Source: Pseudoalteromonas amylolytica | Lineage (GTDB): Bacteria; Pseudomonadota; Gammaproteobacteria; Enterobacterales; Alteromonadaceae | Direction of reading: 5' to 3' | NCBI RefSeq assembly: GCF_001854605.1 | Contig: NZ_MKJU01000004.1 | Span: 62,001-126,000, forward strand | Length of the DNA stretch: 64,000 bases | In this document: positions 58,004 through 64,000 of the stretch, piece after piece | Layout of the letters: each line of letters starts with the position of its first letter | Numbering within the stretch: the stretch's first letter is position 1 | Position numbers and translations under genes: made by a program | Notes under the pieces: model-generated | Told to the model about the DNA's origin: nothing | Database searches by the model: none | Seen by the model: the letters and a program-made list of their open reading frames with translations, nothing else

Positions 58004-60127
58004 TTATGCTTCTTCTGTATTTTCTTCTTTGTATTTGGTTAACTTAATTTCTCTGTCCGCTGATGCTATCGTTTCTTTGCGATGTGCGATGATCACCCGC
58101 GTAATTTTCAAACGAGATACCGCATCGTTAATATCTGATTCAAGGCTGGTATCTAAATGACTGGTTGCCTCATCCATAAACAATATTTTTGGATTCTTAT
58201 ATAGAGCTCTGGCCAAAATAATACGCTGCTTTTGCCCACCTGAGAGGCTTGAACCCATATCGCCAATGAGACTATCGTAGCCCATTGGCATAGCACTAAT
58301 ATCATCATGAATCGCTGCCAATTCAGCGCAATACACTACACGAGCCATATCAATTGGTGTTTCAAAAAAGGCGATGTTGTCAGCCACTGATCCTGACAAT
58401 AACTCGTCATCTTGCATAACCGCGGCGATTTGTTGGCGATATTGCCGTGCACCCAGTTGCTCAAGCGCGATACCATCGATCAAGATTTCGCCACTTTTAA
58501 CTGGGATCAAGCCAAGCATAATTTTGAGTAAAGTTGATTTACCACAACCGGATGGCCCTGTGATAGCAACCGACTCTCCAGCGTTAATCTTTAGGCTCAA
58601 TTCATTGATCACATTGGCACTGGCGTCTGAATAAGCAAAGCTGACATTTTTGATCTCTATGTTACCCACCAAAGTATGACGCTTTACCTGATCTGGCTGT
58701 AATTGCTCTTTGTTGGTCAAGGCAATATCTGCAATACGATCGAAGTGTAAACCAAGCATTTTGAACTCGATAAACTTTTCAATAAGATTGGCTGTTTTAT
58801 CCATAAACTGGCGTTTGTATGCCATAAACGCGAATAGCATACCGGTACTGAAACCGCCTTGGATCACCAAATGCGCCGCAAGGTACACAACCACAATGTT
58901 CTCTATGCCAAACAGCGCTCTATTCACCGCATCATAGCCAATCTGGAAGTTCCCCAAGCGAATATTCTGATTGATGGCGTTGGCATAACGGTTTTGCCAC
59001 TGGCCCTCGCGTTTCACCTCAGAGCCAAATAATTTAATGGTCTGAATGCCACGGACCGTTTCCATAAAGTTGGAGTTTTCTTCCGCACGCGCCATGATCT
59101 CCTGCTCACTGATGGTACGAAACGGCTTATACATAGCAATACGTACCAAGGCATACAAGATCACCGCCACCAGCACTACGGCCGACAATAAGGGGCTATA
59201 AAAAAAGATCATCGCCAGTGTGATCACCGCCATCAAGCCATCAATTATCGCCTCGATAACGCCCGTGGTAAGTAATTGTTTGACCTGCTGCAACGAGCCA
59301 AAGCGTGATACCACATCTCCCATGTGGCGGGTCTCGAAATAACTCAGGGGCAAACGAACCAGATGATGGAACAAGTTAGCGCCTAGCTGGATATTCATCT
59401 GATTCCCAAAATGTAACAGTGTAAAACCACGCAAGGCATTGGTTGCTATTTCAAACACCATCACTAAAAAGAAGCCCACTGCCAGAACAGTTAATAGTGA
59501 GGTATCTCCCGTGAGCACAACATCATCGATCACCAATTGGATATAGTATGGTGACGCCAGTGTAAATACCTGAAGCAGCATTGAAAGCATAAAGATCAGG
59601 GTCAATGAACGCTTCAAACCCGTAATACGACTCCAAAAGTCAGAAAACCTAAGTGACGGTTTAGCCTCTTGTGTTTCAAAATTTTTGGTGGGAGTCAGCT
59701 CTAATGCAATACCAGTGAAGTGTTTAGAGGCTTCTTCAAGCGTAAAGGTTTTTTCACCAGCCGCGGGGTCGTGGATAACAATGCGTTTTTCATTGGCCTT
59801 TTTCAACACCACAAAATGATTCATATCCCAGTGTAAAATGCAGGGTGTTTGCAGTGCATCGAGATCGTCTAATTCGATACGCAAGGGACGCGATGTTAAC
59901 TCAAGCTTTTCCGCAAAATGCATGATGTCGAGTAATGTCGCCCCTTCCAAAGAAATATTAAACCTTTGTCGCAAGGAAATCAGATCACTATGATAGCCAT
60001 GATAGGCCGCAACCATCGCTAAACTAGCAAGGCCGCATTCAGCCGCCTCAGATTGCAAAATAATGGGCAGTGATTTCCTTGACCAGAACTGTAGTTTTGC
60101 CACAGGTGAGTTGTCTTCAATGTGCAT
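58004..60127 (-). CDS. C39-peptidase ABC exporter (LanT type)
   Basis: 707 residues. N-terminal C39 bacteriocin-processing peptidase (Q-S-E-A-A-E-C-G, Cys about 31; His in M-N-H-F-V-V-L, about 100), six-helix transmembrane region (about 165-440) and an ABC domain with Walker A G-P-S-G-C-G-K-S-T, signature L-S-G-G-Q-K-Q-R and Walker B I-L-F-M-D-E-A-T-S-H-L-D. It would cut a Gly-Gly leader and export the product together with the adjacent HlyD protein. The Cys and His of the peptidase are present, so it should be active. Confidence 0.93.
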   Translation of the reverse strand: MHIEDNSPVAKLQFWSRKSLPIILQSEAAECGLASLAMVAAYHGYHSDLISLRQRFNISLEGATLLDIMHFAEKLELTSRPLRIELDDLDALQTPCILHWDMNHFVVLKKANEKRIVIHDPAAGEKTFTLEEASKHFTGIALELTPTKNFETQEAKPSLRFSDFWSRITGLKRSLTLIFMLSMLLQVFTLASPYYIQLVIDDVVLTGDTSLLTVLAVGFFLVMVFEIATNALRGFTLLHFGNQMNIQLGANLFHHLVRLPLSYFETRHMGDVVSRFGSLQQVKQLLTTGVIEAIIDGLMAVITLAMIFFYSPLLSAVVLVAVILYALVRIAMYKPFRTISEQEIMARAEENSNFMETVRGIQTIKLFGSEVKREGQWQNRYANAINQNIRLGNFQIGYDAVNRALFGIENIVVVYLAAHLVIQGGFSTGMLFAFMAYKRQFMDKTANLIEKFIEFKMLGLHFDRIADIALTNKEQLQPDQVKRHTLVGNIEIKNVSFAYSDASANVINELSLKINAGESVAITGPSGCGKSTLLKIMLGLIPVKSGEILIDGIALEQLGARQYRQQIAAVMQDDELLSGSVADNIAFFETPIDMARVVYCAELAAIHDDISAMPMGYDSLIGDMGSSLSGGQKQRIILARALYKNPKILFMDEATSHLDTSLESDINDAVSRLKITRVIIAHRKETIASADREIKLTKYKEENTEEA

Positions 60128-60158
60128 ATTAAGCCGCCTTATTTCTCATTTATACAGC

Positions 60159-61403
60159 TTATAGCTGACCTTGAATGCTGAATATTGGATCAAATAACCA
60201 CCTCAGTAGCGATCGTTCCTCGATGATAATGTCGGCGTCCAGCGTCATCCCAGGACGCAACGCAGAGGCTTTACCATAAGCCTGTACTTCTTGATTATCT
60301 AGCGCAACCACCACTCGATAGGCAGGCGCTGAGATAATGCCGGGAGTATTGGTCTCATCAGGAAAAATAACGCTTTGGCTTACTTCAATCACAGTGCCGT
60401 CATAAACCCCAAACTTTTCATACGGAAATGCGTGGTATCGCAGCCTTGTTTTTTGCCCCTCATTGATAAAGCCAAACGCCGATGTTGGGACAAAAATAAT
60501 GGCCTGCATTTGGCTATTTTCGGGTAATACGGTGAGTAGACTTTGCCCTTCCATTACATTCTTGCCTACCTTCGCCATTAGGCCGCTGACGATACCTGAC
60601 TTAGGTGCTCTTAACTCTCCTAACCGCTGCTGTTCAACGGACGACAAACGAATTTGTAAGTCAGCTTTTTGAGATTGTAATTGGGATAAATGATTGCTTT
60701 GTTCTAAGGGGAGTTTTTCGAGTTGATTATTAAGTTGTTCTATCTGGCTTAACAGTGATAGCCGTTCTGATTGAATACTTGAGGCTTGCTGCTTTAAGGA
60801 CAGTAAAGTATCACGCTGCCTTTGCAACTCCAGCTCAGATATGTAGCCACTACCTTTTAGAGTACTTATCTGTGACACCATAGTTTCATTCAGTGTCAAC
60901 CTTTGCGCAAACGTTTGGGATTGCTGTTCAAGCTCGGCTAAACGTGCTTGTGCTGTTGCTTTTTGCTGCTCAAGTTCAGATATTGCCAAGGCATCTTGTC
61001 TTTTTTGGTGCAATAACTGTTGCTCTAAGCTCTGTAATTGGAAACTATACTGATCCAACAACGCCTGATTCAGCTCTACCGCGTGCTTACTATGCTTAGC
61101 CGAGGCAATGCGTAGGATAGGCGCCCCTTTGGCAACATATTCTCCTTCATTCACCAAAATCTCAGAAATAATACCGGTTTGCGGTGCCTTGAGTCTCAGT
61201 ATCCCAGTATTTGGTTCAACAACCCCACTGACACGCTCTTTACGCGTGTACTTTCCTATTGATAGAAAAACAATACTGCTCACTACTACTGCACAGATTA
61301 GAATAGTCAGTGTTCTGAATAATGGCGGTTGTACTAAAGAGACAGCCCCGTCAAGTCGATGCCGCTTGTGTTCCATTACTTCTTTGCGGAATAAATTTTC
61401 CAT
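60159..61403 (-). CDS. HlyD-family membrane fusion protein
   Basis: 414 residues with one N-terminal membrane helix (about 33-50), a biotinyl-lipoyl-like hairpin (about 75-110), a long Gln/Leu-rich coiled coil (about 115-260) and a C-terminal beta domain (G-L-M-A-K-V-G-K-N-V-M-E-G, then L-R-Y-H-A-F-P). It bridges the ABC exporter to an outer-membrane channel. It is the first gene of the cassette, 31 bases upstream of the transporter gene. Confidence 0.92.
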   Translation of the reverse strand: MENLFRKEVMEHKRHRLDGAVSLVQPPLFRTLTILICAVVVSSIVFLSIGKYTRKERVSGVVEPNTGILRLKAPQTGIISEILVNEGEYVAKGAPILRIASAKHSKHAVELNQALLDQYSFQLQSLEQQLLHQKRQDALAISELEQQKATAQARLAELEQQSQTFAQRLTLNETMVSQISTLKGSGYISELELQRQRDTLLSLKQQASSIQSERLSLLSQIEQLNNQLEKLPLEQSNHLSQLQSQKADLQIRLSSVEQQRLGELRAPKSGIVSGLMAKVGKNVMEGQSLLTVLPENSQMQAIIFVPTSAFGFINEGQKTRLRYHAFPYEKFGVYDGTVIEVSQSVIFPDETNTPGIISAPAYRVVVALDNQEVQAYGKASALRPGMTLDADIIIEERSLLRWLFDPIFSIQGQL

Positions 61404-61568
61404 AACTCTACTTCGGTAATATTATTGTTAATTTTTTTTCAATTAAGTTGCCAATGTACCATGACAGGTGACAAAAAGGAACTTGCTCACTACGCCCAAA
61501 AAGCAGGTACAGACGCTTATATTTGTGGCGTAGAGCAAAGCTAGGAGACCTTTTGAAAATCATTATGC

Positions 61569-61597
61569 GGGTATGTACACAAATACGATACATACCC
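61569..61597 (-). terminator. Stem-loop after glmU
   Basis: GGGTATGTA and TACATACCC make a perfect 9-bp stem with an 11-base loop, six bases after the glmU stop codon. There is no strong U-tract, so this is a moderate call. The gap 61404-61602 otherwise shows no convincing gene on either strand. Confidence 0.5.
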
Positions 61598-61602
61598 ACG
61601 AA

Positions 61603-62964
61603 TTAAGACTTTTTCACCGGTCTTTGCCAACCTGATAGGTTGCGTTGTTTGCCACGAGCAATTGCGAGCTGCTCGTCAGCCACGGTCGATGTAATAACTG
61701 AGCCAGCTCCAACAGTGGCGGTATCGCCAATCGTCACAGGGGCCACAAGTGCAGAGTTCGAACCAATAAATGCATTGTTGCCAATCACTGTTTTTGACTT
61801 ATTCACACCGTCATAGTTACAGGTAATCGTGCCAGCACCTATATTTACTTTCTCTCCAATCTCCGCATCGCCAAGATAAGTAAGGTGATTCGCTTTTGAA
61901 CCCTTCCCTAAACGGGTTTTCTTCATCTCAACGAAATTACCTATGTGAGAATCTTCTTCCATAACAGCGCCTGGACGCAATCGCGCAAACGGCCCCAGCG
62001 TACATTTATCTCCAACTTGTGCGTCTTCTATCAACGTATTTGCCTTGATCACCACACCATTGCCAATAACACAGTTTTTGAGCACACAGTTAGGCCCTAT
62101 CACTACATCATCGCCAATTTGCACTGTTCCTTCAAAAATCACGTTAACATCAATCTGTACATCTTGACCTGTCGTCACTTTTCCACGCACATCAATACGG
62201 CTAGGATCGGCCAGACTTGCGCCGTTCAGCATGAGCGTCTGTGCTTGCCAAGCTTGATATGCTCGCTCAAGCCCCGCTAATTGTACACGGTTGTTCGCCC
62301 CTTCAACTTCCATTGCATCATCTGGCTGAGCAGAAGCTATCTCTACACCATCACGGTGGGCCATAGCAACGATGTCCGTCAGGTAATACTCACCCTGAGC
62401 ATTGTCATTAGATAACGCATCGAGCCACTTTTTAAGAAGCTGACCATTGACCGCCATGATGCCAGTATTGATTTCTTTAATGGCCAATTGCTCTTGGGTC
62501 GCGTCTTTTTGCTCTACGATACCTGTCAGCTTGCCATTCTCACGCAACATACGGCCATATCCGCTTGGATTGTCTAAGGTTACCGTTAAAACAGCCATCC
62601 CCTTGTCAGGTGTCGCTGCAAGTAACCGCTCTAGCGTTTTTGTTTTAGTCAGCGGTACGTCACCATATAAGACTAATACCGTATCTTGGTCATCAATATA
62701 CTGCTTAGCTACGGCAACAGCATGACCTGTACCGAGTTGCTCTTCTTGTAATACCCAATTTACTTCGTTATGCGACAGTGCAGATTGCAGCTGCTCACCA
62801 CCATGTCCGTATACCAAGTTAATATTTTTAGAACCCAAAGCAACAGCATTATCAATAACATGCTGCACCATTGGTAGGCCGGCAACTGGATGAAGCACTT
62901 TTGGCAGCTTCGAACACATGCGAGTACCTTTACCCGCGGCTAAAATAATTGTAGTGAGTTGCAT
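61603..62964 (-). CDS. glmU: Bifunctional UDP-GlcNAc pyrophosphorylase/GlcN-1-P acetyltransferase
   Basis: Makes UDP-GlcNAc from glucosamine-1-phosphate. The N-terminal uridyltransferase domain begins L-A-A-G-K-G-T-R-M and has [10 protein letters not shown] and L-Y-G-D-V-P-L. The C-terminal domain is a left-handed beta-helix of hexapeptide repeats with F-A-R-L-R-P and N-Y-D-G-x-N-K. 453 residues, complete. It works two steps after GlmS, whose gene lies 13 kb away on the same strand. Confidence 0.97.
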   Translation of the reverse strand: MQLTTIILAAGKGTRMCSKLPKVLHPVAGLPMVQHVIDNAVALGSKNINLVYGHGGEQLQSALSHNEVNWVLQEEQLGTGHAVAVAKQYIDDQDTVLVLYGDVPLTKTKTLERLLAATPDKGMAVLTVTLDNPSGYGRMLRENGKLTGIVEQKDATQEQLAIKEINTGIMAVNGQLLKKWLDALSNDNAQGEYYLTDIVAMAHRDGVEIASAQPDDAMEVEGANNRVQLAGLERAYQAWQAQTLMLNGASLADPSRIDVRGKVTTGQDVQIDVNVIFEGTVQIGDDVVIGPNCVLKNCVIGNGVVIKANTLIEDAQVGDKCTLGPFARLRPGAVMEEDSHIGNFVEMKKTRLGKGSKANHLTYLGDAEIGEKVNIGAGTITCNYDGVNKSKTVIGNNAFIGSNSALVAPVTIGDTATVGAGSVITSTVADEQLAIARGKQRNLSGWQRPVKKS

Positions 62965-63267
62965 CGAAATAGAATCCCGTATTACGTTTCTAGAGCGCTT
63001 ATTTATTCAAGCATTTATGCCCATATTCTAACTGAAATTATCGACATTATGAAAAGTTCCGCATACAGCGCATGCACTCTATTCCACATAAAAGCTTATT
63101 TATTGTTTTTACAGACTATTTCTATAAGCTACCCAGCATAACTCGCAGTATTAACAGCGCTTATTATTTTCTTCGTACTTATCTACATATCACTATGCAG
63201 AGCTTCTTTGTCATATGATAAGCAATGCATAGGTTGATCATCACTTTTGTCATCTAGCTACCTATAC
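62965..63267. other. Intergenic region, no gene recognised
   Basis: An AT-rich 300-base gap between glmU and the LuxR gene. Short frames on both strands were read (up to 60 codons on the plus strand), and none has a family or a good start. It should hold the glmU promoter. No lanthipeptide-precursor-like frame was seen. Confidence 0.5.
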
Positions 63268-63954
63268 TCATATCAAATTTTTCACAAGACATTTAACGAT
63301 TGCCTGCTGTCGGTTAGCGCTGTTTGTTTTAACAATACAATTGGATAAATGAAAGTTAACTGTTCTTTCAGAAATACCGAGTATTTGGCTTATCTCCCAA
63401 GATGTTTTCCCCTCACATGCCCAAACCAAGCAATCCTTTTCTCTTTTGGTAATGTTTACACTGCCAGTTCTACAGCGGATCGCCGCATTTAGTAAATACG
63501 GTGACAATATCGTCCAATACCAATCAATCATTTCGATACTGCCAAACGTTTCTACGGTTTCAGGTATATCAAATATGATCCCACCCGCTATTCCTGCAAC
63601 CCCTCTTAGTGGCAGTAAATACAGCCCGCAACAGTTATCTTTATAGTCAATAACCTGTGAGAGAGGTTTGATTCTCAGGCCATTTTTGCAGTGAAGATAG
63701 CCATCATCTGAATCTAGGCACTTAGCAAGATCTTTGTCTATCTCACCAAAGTAGTTAAGTTGATATGACTGAGCGGACAGTGGGTTATAATCCAAAACCC
63801 CCAGTACTTTATAACCACACTCTAGTGCCTCTTTTTTGAGGATTGAGGTTAAGTCTTGTGTATCACCTGCTTTTTCAAAATCAGCCATGAGCACATTTAT
63901 TTTATTAAAGTTAACAAGCGAGACATTTTCATTTGTCATTTTTAGCTCTTTCAT
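63268..63954 (-). CDS. LuxR-type transcriptional regulator with autoinducer-like domain
   Basis: About 228 residues from ATG 63954 (another ATG is at 63936; a TTG-started frame runs to 63993 near the window end). The C-terminal domain is a LuxR helix-turn-helix: I-T-K-R-E-K-D-C-L-V-W-A-x-E-G-K-T-S-W-E-I-S, then S-E-R-T-V-N-F-H-L. The N-terminal part is of the autoinducer-binding type. No LuxI-type synthase is seen in the window, so it would be a solo regulator. Its nearness to the lanthipeptide cassette suggests, but does not prove, a regulatory link. Confidence 0.85.
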   Translation of the reverse strand: MKELKMTNENVSLVNFNKINVLMADFEKAGDTQDLTSILKKEALECGYKVLGVLDYNPLSAQSYQLNYFGEIDKDLAKCLDSDDGYLHCKNGLRIKPLSQVIDYKDNCCGLYLLPLRGVAGIAGGIIFDIPETVETFGSIEMIDWYWTILSPYLLNAAIRCRTGSVNITKREKDCLVWACEGKTSWEISQILGISERTVNFHLSNCIVKTNSANRQQAIVKCLVKNLI

Positions 63955-64000
63955 TTTTAAACCCCGTTCTTTGTTAATTGTGAATTCAATCAAGGAGTGA

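Noticed and set aside
61461..61544. 27-codon plus-strand frame beginning M-T-G-D-K-K as a precursor peptide
   Set aside because: It is very short, on the opposite strand to the cassette, has one Cys and no leader motif. It remains the best small frame in the gap but is not convincing.
61408..61599. 63-codon minus-strand frame upstream of the HlyD gene as a lanthipeptide precursor
   Set aside because: It has no Gly-Gly leader and the residues look like translated intergenic DNA (many Arg/His/Lys/Leu); it also overlaps the glmU stem-loop.

Overview
The window looks like chromosome from a marine gammaproteobacterium of the Alteromonadales, most likely Pseudoalteromonas. This rests on gene content (TonB receptor with a Fur-type site, KatG, large propeller and CHASE hybrid kinases, OMPLA-like phospholipase, MltD, and glmS/glmU near each other) and moderate G+C. 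No rRNA or tRNA gene and no CRISPR array was recognised.

Layout. 1-7.4 kb: end of a DUF454 gene, a VOC protein, katG, a phosphatase/KdsB-like pair, and an iron-siderophore receptor. 7.4-19.6 kb: sensory block with a 1856-residue propeller hybrid kinase, a divergent double-receiver protein whose phosphorylation residues look altered, and a CHASE hybrid kinase downstream of a periplasmic sugar-binding-type protein. 19.8-24.7 kb: phospholipase A1-like protein, a HEAT-like protein and a heme-motif lipoprotein.

24.7-46.6 kb: two Tn7-family elements in tandem at the glmS attachment site. The intact one (30264-46624) has tnsABCDE sized very like Tn7, TGT/ACA termini with TnsB-type repeats, and an AAAAA duplication on both sides. 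The duplicated bases are the U-tract of the glmS terminator. Its cargo is a ParB-like/Dam methylase/OLD-like ATPase operon plus an unknown gene on the left, and a 2TM-GAF protein, a small protein and an unknown protein between tnsA and the right end. The older element survives as a right end (to 30258), a HEPN-motif gene, a structured RNA or terminator, and a tnsA pseudogene split by about 2.9 kb carrying two genes. That insert replaces the part of tnsA that encodes its catalytic Asp and Lys.

46.65-64 kb: glmS with an upstream DeoR-family regulator and a palindromic operator, a FabF-type ketosynthase, MltD, a class I lanthipeptide-type cassette (HlyD, C39-ABC transporter, LanC, LanB) with no recognisable precursor gene, glmU, and a LuxR-type regulator. 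The best candidates for an undescribed system are the two cargo sets of the intact transposon and the HEPN gene of the older one.
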